64,000 bases of DNA from Lachnospiraceae bacterium (GCA_028696165.1 JAQVHQ010000006.1:38418-102417); one strand, 5' to 3'; positions 35,798-45,404 are shown, counted from the first letter of the stretch. Numbers and translations are program-made. The notes: generated by a model not told the origin, from the letters alone.

Positions 35798-37900
35798 CTA
35801 TAGTTCCATCTGCTTTTTCAGATAGCGCCCGACAATATCTGAGAAGTCATTGATTCGCTTGATATAAGCAAAATCTTTGCCGAAGATTTTCTTTTCTGCA
35901 TCCAGGTCGATTCTTTCTCCCGCGAACACTCCCAACACTGACACCCCCAGATTTCTTAAGGAGCGAACCTCTAATCCGGTATCCCTGATGGCATAATTCC
36001 CCTGATATGGTTTCGGATTTCTGGCGTTAGGACGATTGACTATTACATCATAAGGCCGCCCATCACTTAGGATAATCATAATCTTATGTTCTTCCTCCCG
36101 CTGAAGCAAGTCCAGTGCCGCCGCCTTGATAGCCAGACCATCCCGGTTATTGGATGATGTCATATATTCAAAGATATTCTCATTGGCACTTCTGTCATCT
36201 TCATAGTTTCGAAAACGCTGCAGGATGGTATGATCCCAGAAAGTGCAAAAACTCATGACACGATGGGTAATACCCACATTGCTGAGTGCTTCACTGATAA
36301 TATAAGCCTGCATGGCAACCTGCGCCTGCCTCGGCCGCTGAGAACCGCTGGCATCTATAAGAATATCCACCACCATTTCCTCACTCTGGTTTTTGATTTC
36401 CTTTGTGAAAATTCTGGCATCTCTGGTACGTCCGACTTTCCACAGCAGAGAAGGTTTTAAGTTCCCTCTATCCATAAGCACTTCACTTTCTTCCTGCTGC
36501 ATGGTCTTGGTCTTTCGAAACACATCTGTCAATTTCTCAATATTGCGTTTCACCACACGATGATTGTCATAGTAGGCGTATTTATTCTTATCTCGCTGTT
36601 TTCTGGCATACTCGTACTGATAATTTCGCTTTACCGGATTTTTCAAAATGCCTTCTGTAAAATAAAGTCCACAGTCTCCGTGCAGCCCTTTACATAAGCT
36701 GTAATTTAATTTTTTCTCTTCAACTGGTGTCAGATAAGTCTTTCCATAATTTAGTTCCACATAAGAATAGACTTTCTTAAGAGTTTCTTCATTGGCAACC
36801 ACAATCTTTCGCCTCTGATTAGCCTCATCCTTTTTCTCGTCTTCTTCCTGAAAGGTCTCCAAACTGGTGATGCGTTCTGCCAGTTTTTCCGCATAATCTT
36901 CCATGGCATTCTCGTCAAGATAATCCTGCCAGTCAAACTCTGTAAGTTCCTCTGTTGTCACAGCCAGCACTTCCTCAAGAGTTCCCCACTGTTTATCAAA
37001 ATAAGGATCTACCAGAGAGTTATAAACTGTATCCACCGTTTTTATAATCTCCATAGTCTCTGTTGCCTTACTAAGAGCCTGTATCTGGTCCATATACTTC
37101 CGATTCTGCTTAGACGTCTCATAGTGCCCCTTGATTCCTTCCTGCAAAAGAGCAGCCTTCACACGCCCTAAGGGAGATTTTGCCAAAGCCTCAAACTCCT
37201 CTTCCAGAATCTGTTCATAGGCCTTCTTGCGAATGGCAGCAACGCCTCTTCGCTCCACACCGATTCGTTCGGATATGGCAGCATCAATACAGACCTGCGT
37301 CACCAAAAGCAGAGGTTCTTCCACTGCATGACGATAAGTCTTCTTCATAATATACAGAGTCAGCTCATCCCTGTTAAAGTACTTCGCAAAAGCACCTTGC
37401 TTAATACCTTCATAAAGTGCCGCTTCCTTCGCTTTCAGAAAATACTCCAGATTCACCTTGCACTGCAGCTCATAATCACCGCTTACCGTCCAAATGAGAT
37501 TCTTAATCCGGTTTTCCAGCTCCAGATTTAACTCTTCCCGCTTTTCTTCCTCACGAAGAGCCTCCACCTCTTGCTCATCAAGTACCGGAACCTGCAATTT
37601 TGCTCTTGTATGCATGGCGGATCCTGTAGATTCAGAGACATCATTTTTAGCACTTGTATGATTCGCTTTGGCTGTGTTACTTATATTATTTGTACTGCCT
37701 GCGTTACCTGTATTGCCTGCATTACTTGCATTACCTGTATTGCCTGCATTACTTGCATTACCTGCATTACCTGCATCATTACCTGCATCATTACCTGCAT
37801 CATTACCTGCATTTATCATATATTCTTCCAGTATATCCTCCGTCAATGCCTTGTGGAAAATGCTGGCTTTACTATTTAACTCCTCTGCGTCTTTTTTCAT
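35798..37900 (-). CDS. VWA-domain protein, partner of MoxR ATPase
   Basis: The 700-residue protein has a long helical N-terminal part and a C-terminal von Willebrand A domain with MIDAS residues in DILIDASGSQ and a later ILSDGRPYDV. This CobT/NorD-like architecture usually works with a MoxR-type AAA+ ATPase, encoded here 110 bp upstream, in metal insertion or complex maturation. Residues about 30-75 are a low-complexity repeat of N/A/G (NAGNDAGNDAGN and NAGNTGNASN) encoded by 12-15 bp DNA repeats. The client is unknown. Confidence 0.85.
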   Translation of the reverse strand: MKKDAEELNSKASIFHKALTEDILEEYMINAGNDAGNDAGNDAGNAGNASNAGNTGNASNAGNTGNAGSTNNISNTAKANHTSAKNDVSESTGSAMHTRAKLQVPVLDEQEVEALREEEKREELNLELENRIKNLIWTVSGDYELQCKVNLEYFLKAKEAALYEGIKQGAFAKYFNRDELTLYIMKKTYRHAVEEPLLLVTQVCIDAAISERIGVERRGVAAIRKKAYEQILEEEFEALAKSPLGRVKAALLQEGIKGHYETSKQNRKYMDQIQALSKATETMEIIKTVDTVYNSLVDPYFDKQWGTLEEVLAVTTEELTEFDWQDYLDENAMEDYAEKLAERITSLETFQEEDEKKDEANQRRKIVVANEETLKKVYSYVELNYGKTYLTPVEEKKLNYSLCKGLHGDCGLYFTEGILKNPVKRNYQYEYARKQRDKNKYAYYDNHRVVKRNIEKLTDVFRKTKTMQQEESEVLMDRGNLKPSLLWKVGRTRDARIFTKEIKNQSEEMVVDILIDASGSQRPRQAQVAMQAYIISEALSNVGITHRVMSFCTFWDHTILQRFRNYEDDRSANENIFEYMTSSNNRDGLAIKAAALDLLQREEEHKIMIILSDGRPYDVIVNRPNARNPKPYQGNYAIRDTGLEVRSLRNLGVSVLGVFAGERIDLDAEKKIFGKDFAYIKRINDFSDIVGRYLKKQMEL

Positions 37901-38009
37901 TTATTCTCCACATCTGAAAACTATTTTTGTTTCCCATTGTATCTGCAATATTGATTTATCTGCTTTGCTGTTTTTCCTGCTTTGCTCATTTATCTACATT
38001 GTTGCCTTA

Positions 38010-38933
38010 TCAGCTTTTAAATATATCATCGATGGTCCACTCATCTGGAATTCGCGTCAAAATAACATCCTCAACAATCTCTTTCTCAAAACTGTCAAAG
38101 CACTTATTAGCAATTCCCATCTTTACAGCCAATGACGGAGCAAGCCCGCTTCGAATCGTCTTAAGTGCAGCAATTAATCCTCGCAAATCCAACGGTTTTG
38201 TGGAAATTTCCCCATTTTCAGCCTTCAGCTGCAAATCCAGGAATAAGCCAATCATCTGTTTACCCGCATCCTCTTTCATATCCGGAAACATCTTTGTAAA
38301 AATCTGCTGCAGTGTCTCTTCATTCTGATCCGGCATATCAATAACCAGAAAGCGAGAAACCAAAGCCTCATTTAGCTCCTTCGTCCCGGCATAACCATAA
38401 TTCATAGTTCCTATAAATCTAGCCGCTGGATTCAAATCAATCTTATCATATCCAGGCACATCAATAATTCTTCTATAATCCAACACTGCATGAAGCACAG
38501 AAACAGCATCATTCTTCGCCATATTAATCTCATCCAATACACCAAAACCACCCATCTCAGCACATTGATAGATAGTTCCCTTGCGAAGCTGTACCTGATT
38601 GTCCACAAAAGTATCCGTGCCAATCAAATCCCCACTATTTGTATTTACATGAAAAGACACATTATAAGAAGGTCTTCCAAAGACAAAAGCCAGATTCTCA
38701 GCCAACACATTCTTACCAGTAGCCTTCGACCCCGTAAGTAAAATATTCTCTCCCTGTAAAAGCGCGGCAATCGCCATCTCCAAAATCTCTTTCCCGTAAA
38801 AAGGCATAGAAGGACTCAGCACACGCCCTTTCACTTCCTCCGCCACAGCATACTTCTCCCGAAAAGCAATCACCTGCTCAATTAATCGTTCCGATACACC
38901 CTGCTCCCTTAAGAAATCCAATTCCTCGTACAT
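38010..38933 (-). CDS. MoxR-family AAA+ ATPase
   Basis: The 307-residue protein has a Walker A region GSKATGKN (Asn in place of the usual Ser/Thr after GK), a Walker B ending VLDEINMA, sensor 1 in FIGTMNYGYAG, and arginine-finger-like LVSRFLVID. Family members remodel complexes together with VWA proteins. AGAGGAG precedes the ATG. It is upstream gene of the two-gene operon. Confidence 0.88.
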   Translation of the reverse strand: MYEELDFLREQGVSERLIEQVIAFREKYAVAEEVKGRVLSPSMPFYGKEILEMAIAALLQGENILLTGSKATGKNVLAENLAFVFGRPSYNVSFHVNTNSGDLIGTDTFVDNQVQLRKGTIYQCAEMGGFGVLDEINMAKNDAVSVLHAVLDYRRIIDVPGYDKIDLNPAARFIGTMNYGYAGTKELNEALVSRFLVIDMPDQNEETLQQIFTKMFPDMKEDAGKQMIGLFLDLQLKAENGEISTKPLDLRGLIAALKTIRSGLAPSLAVKMGIANKCFDSFEKEIVEDVILTRIPDEWTIDDIFKS

Positions 38934-39253
38934 ATTTGCTTCTCCTCTGATTTGTCAGTATTTTGCAAGCTTTATCCTGCAAGCTATTTCTGTAACTATA
39001 TTTTATAAGCTATTCTTAACAATATAGTTTTTATATGATTTTTATATATTTTCAATAGTATACTCTCGATTACCGGTTCACACTAATACATTTTCAACCG
39101 TGCACTCTCGGTCATACATTCTCAACAATACATTCCTTTCTATATATTCTTACTTATACACTAACACATTCAATTCACACTCCACCATGATATATCTCAC
39201 GCTTCATAAAATGTCTGCTTCCAAATGCCTTTGCATATCAGATTAACCTTCCA
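38934..39253. other. Gene-free region upstream of the MoxR gene
   Basis: About 320 bp of A/T-rich sequence with loose repeats of ATACATTCTCAA-type words between the MoxR start and the 53-bp array. No gene is visible. Confidence 0.55.
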
Positions 39254-40020
39254 CTGATTTTGAGTACGTGCCTGTATCCTGAATTTACGTATCATGTCAG
39301 CATTTCTTCCTTTTGGATACGTACTCGCATCCTATTTTTACGTGTCATTTGAGACTTTCTTGCTTCTGGATACGTACTCACATCCTGTTTTTACGTGTCA
39401 TTTCGGACTTTCTTGCTTCCGGATACGTACTTACCTCCTGAATTTACGTGTCATTTCGAACTTTCTTGCTTCTTGATACGTACTTACCTCCTGAATTTAC
39501 GTGTCATTTCGGACTTTCTCGCTTCTGAGTACGTACTCGCTTTCGATTTTTACGTGTCATTTCGGACTTTCTTGCTTCTGGATACGTACTTGCTTCCTGT
39601 TTTTACGTGTCATTTGAGGCTTTCTTGCTTCTGGATACGTACCTGCTTCCTGTTTTTACGTGTCATTTGAGGCTTTCTTGCTTCTGGATACGTACTTGCT
39701 TCCTGTTTTCACGTGTCATTTGAGGCTTTCTTGCTTCTGGATACGTACTTGCTTCCTGTTTTTACGTGTCATTTGAGGCTTTCTTGCTTCTGGATACGTA
39801 CTTGCTTCCTGTTTTTACGTGTCATTTGAGGCTTTCTTGCTTCTGGATACGTACTCGCTTCCTGTTTTTACGTGTCATTTCGGACTTTTTTGCTTCCGGA
39901 TACGTACTTAACTCCTGTATTTTCGTATCATTTCGAAATTTTCTGCTTCCGGATACGTACTCGCTTCCTGTTTACGTATCACTTCATCCTCTGTTGCTTC
40001 TGTATACGTACTTCTGCATC
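39254..40020. repeat. 53-bp minisatellite, about 15 tandem copies
   Basis: TACGT recurs at 39265, 39318, 39371, 39424, 39477, 39530, 39583, 39636, 39689, 39742, 39795, 39848, 39901 and 39954, exactly 53 bp apart, then at 40005. Each unit has GGATACGTACT, a C/T-rich stretch, TTTACGTGTCATTT and CTTTCTTGCTT. Central copies are almost identical and outer ones diverged, as in recent central expansion. 53 is not a multiple of three and no frame is conserved, so it is non-coding. The plus-strand frames across it are artefacts of the repeat. Confidence 0.95.
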
Positions 40021-40029
40021 TTCCCCATA

Positions 40030-40773
40030 TCACTGCATGGGCTGATTATAACTGCCAGCTTTCAAAGCTTCAATCTCTCTATCCGTCAATCTACGAAACT
40101 CACCCAGAGAAAGACTCTCATCCAACTCCAAACAGCCCATGGACAAGCGTTTCAAATAGACAACCTTCTTCCCTACAGCCTCAAACATCCTCTTAACCTG
40201 ATGAAACTTCCCTTCATGAATCGTAACTTCAATCTCCGAAACCCCCTGTTCTCTATCAACCTCCAAAATCCGAAGGCTCGCCGGCAAAGCAGTAAACTCC
40301 TCATCAATCACCACACCCCTGGCAAAAGACTCCACATCTTCAAGCGAAACTACACCATCAATCCGTGCAAAATAAACCTTATCCACATGTTTCTTAGGCG
40401 ACAAAAGTTCATGCGCAAGCCCACCGTCATTTGTAAGCAAAAGCAACCCTTCCGTATCCTTATCCAGCCTGCCCACAGGGAACAAATCCTTCCGTCCATA
40501 CCCTTTAAGCAAATCCAAAACAGTCCTGTCCCGTAAATCCTCTGTAGCAGAAACCACTCCTGCCGGCTTATTCAACATCCAATATTCAAAAGCCTCATAA
40601 GCGACGCGGCTACCCTTACAAACCACCACCTGCTTATCCGAGTCAATCTTCTGCTCAGGCTTCTTCACCACCAAATCATCCACCAAAACCAATCCCTTAC
40701 GAATATAAGACTTTACCTCACTGCGAGTTCCAACCCCCATATCCGCCAAATACTTATCCAATCGAATCAACAT
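40030..40773 (-). CDS. RsuA/RluB-family pseudouridine synthase
   Basis: The 247-residue protein has an N-terminal S4 RNA-binding domain (MLIRLDKYLADMGVGTRSEV) and a catalytic domain with the active Asp in GRLDKDTEGLLLLTND. It converts a uridine of ribosomal RNA to pseudouridine. Length and the short linker fit RsuA (16S) at least as well as RluB (23S). The ATG at 40773 has GAGG 7 nt upstream. The gene ends next to the minisatellite. Confidence 0.9.
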   Translation of the reverse strand: MLIRLDKYLADMGVGTRSEVKSYIRKGLVLVDDLVVKKPEQKIDSDKQVVVCKGSRVAYEAFEYWMLNKPAGVVSATEDLRDRTVLDLLKGYGRKDLFPVGRLDKDTEGLLLLTNDGGLAHELLSPKKHVDKVYFARIDGVVSLEDVESFARGVVIDEEFTALPASLRILEVDREQGVSEIEVTIHEGKFHQVKRMFEAVGKKVVYLKRLSMGCLELDESLSLGEFRRLTDREIEALKAGSYNQPMQ

Positions 40774-41215
40774 TCATAACCCTCACACTTCTCTATAAAT
40801 CTCAACTACACTGTTGCAACCCATATTTTATACCCCTGCATATATGTAGCATCTCAAATCAATTTTATTTGTCCCTGGGTATCTCTCCTCTGATTAATTG
40901 TCAAGAGGACATTCGAAATCCACCTCGCAGCTTGTCAGTAGAGACTTGCATCCCCTACTGACTCAAGCAAGTCCCCACCCACCACTTAATGCTCTTTACA
41001 TTTGAAGGTTTATCCTCCATTTTGTTCCGTTTAATTTAAAATCAGATTTTTTCTTATCTAATCAGTACAAATGGTATATGGGAACAAAATTGGATAATCC
41101 TGATTTTTATATGTCCATTTTTTAAATTCATTTATCTATCTGATTCTGCCGGATGGTTGCGCTGGAACGTGTAGTACTTGACTGCTTAGGTAATAGCAGT
41201 CAAGTAAATGAATTC
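40774..41215. other. Gene-free region with two inverted repeats
   Basis: About 440 bp without a credible gene. At 40930-40971 GCTTG-TCAGTAG faces CTACTGA-CTCAAGC, with a nested ACTTGC / GCAAGT that allows alternative pairing. At 41175-41206 TACTTGACTGC and GCAGTCAAGTA form a perfect 11-bp stem, 10 bp past the stop of the ATPase gene but with no T-run. Confidence 0.6.
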
Positions 41216-42469
41216 TTATTGTTCCAGACTGTTTTCATTAAGCAAAAAATCGATTACATTGATAATAAGGTAGCCTTTTTCATTATGCCAAGGTTTGATA
41301 TTATCTGCTACCACCACGATTTTTTTAAATGAATCATCAACTCTGTCTAAGGATGCCATTTCCTGTTTAATTTTATCCTCATCCGGCAATGAATAGACAG
41401 ACTGGATATAGTAACGGTTGCTTCCTTTATTACATACAAAATCAATTTCGAGTAATGCTATTTTTTGTTTTCCACTGTCATCTCTATAATATTTTTCTAC
41501 AACACCAACATCCACATTATATCCTCGGATGACAAGTTCATTATACACAATATTCTCCATGATATGTGTAGGTTCATACTGACGGAAATTCAATCTGGCA
41601 TTTCGCAGTCCCACATCTGTAAAATAGTATTTAACTGGAGAACTAATGTATTTACGCCCCCTGACATTATATCTTTCTGCTTTCTGAATTAAAAATGCGT
41701 CTGATAGATGTGCAATATAGGCACTCACGGTCTTATCATTTGTTTTGATTCCTGATGCCTGAAATGAATTTGCAAGCTTATTTGCATTTGTCAAAGAGCC
41801 AATAGATGAAGCCAATACATTTACAACATCGGATAGAATATTCTCATCTTTTAAATGGTTTCTTTCTACTACATCTTTAATATATACATTTTGAAATAGA
41901 TCCGATAAATATTTTGCTTTCTGTTCATCTGAGTTACAGAATAAAACACGTGGCATTCCTCCATACATCATATATTCACGCCAGGCGTCACTTTTATCTC
42001 CATCAAAAGCAGACACAAATTCAGCAAATGACAACGGAAATACCCTTACCTCATCCCCTCTTCCTCGAAATTCCGTCAGGATATCAGAAGAAAGGAATTT
42101 CGAATTACTCCCTGTTACATAAATATCCAGATTTTCTTTCCTCGAAATTCCATTTAAAACACTTTCAAATCCATCGCAGAACTGCACTTCATCCAGGAAA
42201 ACAAAATAAGTTTTAGCACTATCCGTGTGTTCTTTTATATATCTGCTTAAATTCTTTCGCTCACGCAGTTCTTCGTAATCATCATCATCAAGGGGAATTT
42301 CCAAAATTTGTGACTGATCAATCCCTTCTTCAAGTAAATACGACTTGTATAAATGAAACAATAAAAAAGATTTACCACATCTCCTTACCCCAGTTATTAC
42401 TTTTATAGCTCCATTTTCTCTGCGCTGAATCAACTGCTTTAAATACAAGTCTCTTCTGATTTCATTCAT
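41216..42469 (-). CDS. AAA_14/DUF4143 ATPase
   Basis: The 417-residue protein has an N-terminal ATPase domain with Walker A GVRRCGKS and Walker B YFVFLDEVQ, and a C-terminal DUF4143 nuclease-like domain (YYFTDVGLRNARLN, then EIDFVCNKG). The family is very common in gut anaerobes, frequently in many copies. Its function is not established. ATG 42469 has GGAGG upstream; the longer frame to 42532 lacks one. Confidence 0.9.
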   Translation of the reverse strand: MNEIRRDLYLKQLIQRRENGAIKVITGVRRCGKSFLLFHLYKSYLLEEGIDQSQILEIPLDDDDYEELRERKNLSRYIKEHTDSAKTYFVFLDEVQFCDGFESVLNGISRKENLDIYVTGSNSKFLSSDILTEFRGRGDEVRVFPLSFAEFVSAFDGDKSDAWREYMMYGGMPRVLFCNSDEQKAKYLSDLFQNVYIKDVVERNHLKDENILSDVVNVLASSIGSLTNANKLANSFQASGIKTNDKTVSAYIAHLSDAFLIQKAERYNVRGRKYISSPVKYYFTDVGLRNARLNFRQYEPTHIMENIVYNELVIRGYNVDVGVVEKYYRDDSGKQKIALLEIDFVCNKGSNRYYIQSVYSLPDEDKIKQEMASLDRVDDSFKKIVVVADNIKPWHNEKGYLIINVIDFLLNENSLEQ

Positions 42470-42747
42470 TATCCCTTGCCTCCATTTCGAATCATCACAG
42501 CTTGCTATGTTTTTTCGAATTAAGTGTATCATAATCCCTGCTCACTTTCAATTCTATTATACGCAAAAACTTTTATGATTATAGGAGCGATGTAGATTCA
42601 TCCTCTATTTTGATTCAGCTATTTTCTTATTCATTATCGCAACAAACTAAAAGAGAAGATTTTGCAACCAATTCCCTAAACAAACCCTTCCGCCCGCAAC
42701 TCCACCCACAATCTCATTCCCTAACCTCCCATCCACAATTCCACTGA

Positions 42748-43115
42748 CAATTCCAGCCCCTAACCTCTCGTCCACCTCAAGCCCCGTGCCATCTTTTCGG
42801 CACGCGCCCTCACTGCCACCCTACTTTCCCCTCCACACACAATTCCAGCCCCTAACCTCCCGTCCGCCTCAATCCCCGTGCCATCTTTTCGACACGCGCC
42901 CTCACTGCCATCCTACTTTCCCCTCCACACACAATTCCAGCCCCTAACCTCCCGTCCGCCTCAATCCCCGTGCCATCTTTTCGGCACGCGCCCTCACTGC
43001 CACCCTACTTTCCCCTCCACACACAATTCCAGCCCCTAACCTCCCGTCCGCCTCAAGCCCCGTGCCATCTTTTCGGCACGCGCCCTCACTGCCATTACCA
43101 CAACCGCACCCACCA
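42748..43115. repeat. 92-bp tandem repeat, four copies, each with a GTGCC hairpin
   Basis: Units start at 42748, 42840, 42932 and 43024 with CAATTCCAGCCCCTAACCTC. Each contains GTGCCATCTTTTCGGCACGC, a 5-bp hairpin (one copy has GACAC, still pairing with a G-T). The minus strand has several runs of three or four G per unit, a composition compatible with G-quadruplex formation. The last copy diverges into the large hairpin. Confidence 0.95.
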
Positions 43116-43136
43116 CGTAAACCCGCCTCCAGCCGA

Positions 43137-43395
43137 ACCCAGCAGGAAGCATACGGTCAGAAGGGCAGAGAACACCGCAGGAGAAAAGACGATACCTTTG
43201 CACGGACATTCAAAGGGCGCCCTTAGCCACGGGGAAATCCTTTATCTACTAAGACTTAGACGCGAGGTCTCACCCGAGCGCCTTAGTCGCAGTTGATAAA
43301 TAGTTCCCCGGGGCGTTGCCCTAGTCCGTGCAAAGGTATCGTCTTTTCTCCTGCCAGTGTTCTCTGCCCTTCTGACCGGATGCTTCCTGCGTCCC
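43137..43395. other. Composite element B: ~250-bp inverted repeat
   Basis: The left arm (from CAGCAGGAAGCATACGGTCA) and right arm (ending TGACCGGATGCTTCCTGCG) pair over about 70 bp with few mismatches, through GGAGAAAAGACGATACCTTT. A second imperfect part (GGGCGCCCTTAGCCACGGGG against CCCCGGGGCGTTGCCC, and TAAGGCGCTCGGG) closes toward the centre near 43255. It starts about 100 bp after the amtB stop. Same architecture as 15836-16190. Confidence 0.85.
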
Positions 43396-43495
43396 TTCCC
43401 CACTAAAAAGAAATCCACTGACCCATTCTACGCATACATGGCAACCAAAAAAGCGACAGCCCCCAAGGACTGCCGCCAAATAAATCAAATCAAAA

Positions 43496-44734
43496 TTATC
43501 TATCTCTATGTAAGTTAAAGTTCGCATAAGCCGGAGCACCATGCTCATGTAAATCCAAACCATCAACCTCTTCCTCTTTATTAACACGAAGACCAATAGT
43601 CTTATTAATCAGAGTAAAGATAATAATAGCCAGAATAGTAACATAAACAAGTACACTACCAACACCGATTAACTGAGTAACAACAGAAACATCAGGTGAG
43701 AATACACCAGTTAAAATAGTACCAAGTAAACCACAGCAACCGTGTACACCGACAGCACCAACCGGATCATCAACTTTAACAACTTTATCAATAAAGTCGA
43801 TAGCGAATACAACTACCACACCTGCGATAGCACCAATTGCTAAAGCAGAATAATTACTTACTGCATCACATCCGGCAGTAATAGCTACCAGACCAGCTAA
43901 AGAACCATTCAATGTCATAGAAACATCAGGTTTACCATATTTAATCCATGTTACAATCAAAGCAACTAATGTAGAAGCAGCTGCTGCAAGGTTAGTTGTC
44001 ATAGCAATATCACCGATAGTTGTGGTTGCTTCAACTGTAGAACCACAGTTAAATCCAAACCATCCAAACCAAAGAATAAATACACCTAAAGCACCGATAG
44101 GGATATTATGTCCAGGAATACCATTTGCAGAACCATCTGCATTGTATTTTCCAATTCTAGGGCCAAGGATTTTAGCTCCGATAAATGCACAGATACCACC
44201 AACCATATGTACTGCTGTAGAACCGGCGAAATCATGGAATCCTAACTGTGATAACCAGCCGCCGCCCCAGATCCAGTGACCTGTTACAGGGTAGATAAAT
44301 ACACTGATTGCTGCTGAGTATACCAGGTAAGCAGAGAATTTTGTTCTTTCTGCCATTGCTCCAGATACGATAGTTGCAGCTGTTGCACAGAATACAGTAT
44401 GGAAAATAAGAAATACGCCAATAGGAAGTCCTGTATAACCATCCCAGGCACCAACATTAATCATGCCTTCAGCATCTGCTAATGTAGTAGGATTTAAGAA
44501 ACCAGAAGTTCCGATAATACCGTTAAAATCATTACCAAACATAACACCAAATCCGATTAAGAAGAAGAAAATACTTCCTAATACAAAGTCCATCATGTTC
44601 TTCATGATGATGTTACCAGAGTTCTTTGCTCTTGTAAAACCTGCTTCTACCATGGCGAATCCGGCCTGCATAAAGTATACCAGTGTTGCGCCTAAAAATG
44701 TCCACATAATATTCAATAATAATTGTGTATCCAT
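43496..44734 (-). CDS. amtB: Ammonium transporter
   Basis: The 412-residue Amt-family channel has 11 membrane segments. The pore His pair is visible in FHTVFCATAATIVSGAMAE and GFHDFAGSTAVHMVGG. It takes up ammonium when nitrogen is scarce and is closed by GlnK binding at the membrane. The upstream gene is glnK. GAGGAGG precedes the ATG. A terminator-like hairpin separates it from glnK. Confidence 0.96.
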   Translation of the reverse strand: MDTQLLLNIMWTFLGATLVYFMQAGFAMVEAGFTRAKNSGNIIMKNMMDFVLGSIFFFLIGFGVMFGNDFNGIIGTSGFLNPTTLADAEGMINVGAWDGYTGLPIGVFLIFHTVFCATAATIVSGAMAERTKFSAYLVYSAAISVFIYPVTGHWIWGGGWLSQLGFHDFAGSTAVHMVGGICAFIGAKILGPRIGKYNADGSANGIPGHNIPIGALGVFILWFGWFGFNCGSTVEATTTIGDIAMTTNLAAAASTLVALIVTWIKYGKPDVSMTLNGSLAGLVAITAGCDAVSNYSALAIGAIAGVVVVFAIDFIDKVVKVDDPVGAVGVHGCCGLLGTILTGVFSPDVSVVTQLIGVGSVLVYVTILAIIIFTLINKTIGLRVNKEEEVDGLDLHEHGAPAYANFNLHRDR

Positions 44735-44760
44735 AATAGTTCCTCCTCATCATTCATTGT

Positions 44761-44812
44761 AAAAAAGGGAATAACCGCCAGTGATTTTCTCATCTAACAG
44801 TTATCCCCTTTG
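44761..44812 (-). terminator. Terminator or attenuator between glnK and amtB
   Basis: On the minus strand AAGGGGATAAC pairs with GTTATTCCCTT around a 27-nt loop and is followed by TTTT. It ends about 25 bp before the amtB start, so it may set the glnK:amtB ratio. Confidence 0.65.
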
Positions 44813-44937
44813 ATAACAATTACTTATATAATATTTTTTTCACAATAATTTCCTCAAAACTCATTTTTTGAAATCCATAAACCTCAAACCCGTAATTTCT
44901 CCGGAATCTATAAATCTCAATTTTAAATCTCTGAGAC

Positions 44938-45279
44938 CTATAAAGCCTCTGAACCACGTTCACCGGTACGAATACGAACTGCATCCTGTACTTCGTATAC
45001 GAAGATTTTACCATCTCCATAATTACCAGTGTTAATCTGTTCTACAACTTTGCCGATGATATTTTCACTGACTTCATCTTCAACTACAGTTTCTACCTTA
45101 ACCTTTGGCAGCAGATTTGTCTTGTACTCTGCACCACGATATAACTGTTTGTATCCCTTCTGGTTACCATATCCCATAATGTTATTAATCATAAGACCGT
45201 TAGCATTGCATTCATCAAGGATAGCTTTCAAATCTTCTAACTTCTCTGGTTTAATTACAATTTCCAGTTTTTTCATAGC
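44938..45279 (-). CDS. glnK: Nitrogen regulatory PII protein
   Basis: The 113-residue protein matches GlnB/GlnK: T-loop QLYRGAEY with Tyr at position 51, the usual uridylylation site, and the C-terminal signature VRIRTGERG. It senses 2-oxoglutarate and ATP/ADP and blocks AmtB when nitrogen is plentiful. The ATG at 45279 has GAGGAGG upstream; an ATG at 45303 would put that site inside the gene. Confidence 0.95.
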   Translation of the reverse strand, partial: AMKKLEIVIKPEKLEDLKAILDECNANGLMINNIMGYGNQKGYKQLYRGAEYKTNLLPKVKVETVVEDEVSENIIGKVVEQINTGNYGDGKIFVYEVQDAVRIRTGERGSEAL

Positions 45280-45339
45280 CTTTTCCTCCTCATTCATATT
45301 CATATAAGAAATAGATAAATCATACTTCCTATATAAGAT

Positions 45340-45379
45340 TTAAAAGAAGGACATTTTCCCCTTGGGGGAAAACGTCCTT
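45340..45379 (-). terminator. Intrinsic terminator after glnN
   Basis: AAGGACGTTTTCCCC pairs with GGGGAAAATGTCCTT on the minus strand around a tight loop, followed by CTTTTA. It lies between glnN and glnK. Confidence 0.85.
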
Positions 45380-45404
45380 GTTTTCACAAAAAGTAACTTA
45401 TTAA

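Larger units (their letters stand above)
42470..43495. other. Gene-free region holding the 92-bp repeats and large hairpin
   Basis: About 1 kb between the ATPase start and the amtB stop. Apart from the repeats and inverted repeat listed separately, I see no gene. The plus strand is C/T-rich, so a transcript from amtB read-through would be G-rich. Confidence 0.7.

Noticed and set aside
37571..38328. Plus-strand open frames opposite the VWA and MoxR genes
   Set aside because: Antisense to well-supported genes; the longest arises from the in-frame DNA repeat.
39254..40020. CRISPR array
   Set aside because: The whole 53-bp unit is conserved; there is no constant repeat with variable spacers, and no cas gene is in the window.
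39294..40536. Plus-strand open frames rich in Phe/Leu/Cys across the minisatellite
   Set aside because: They are produced by the repeat and by the antisense of the pseudouridine synthase gene; the unit length is not a multiple of three and no ribosome site is present.
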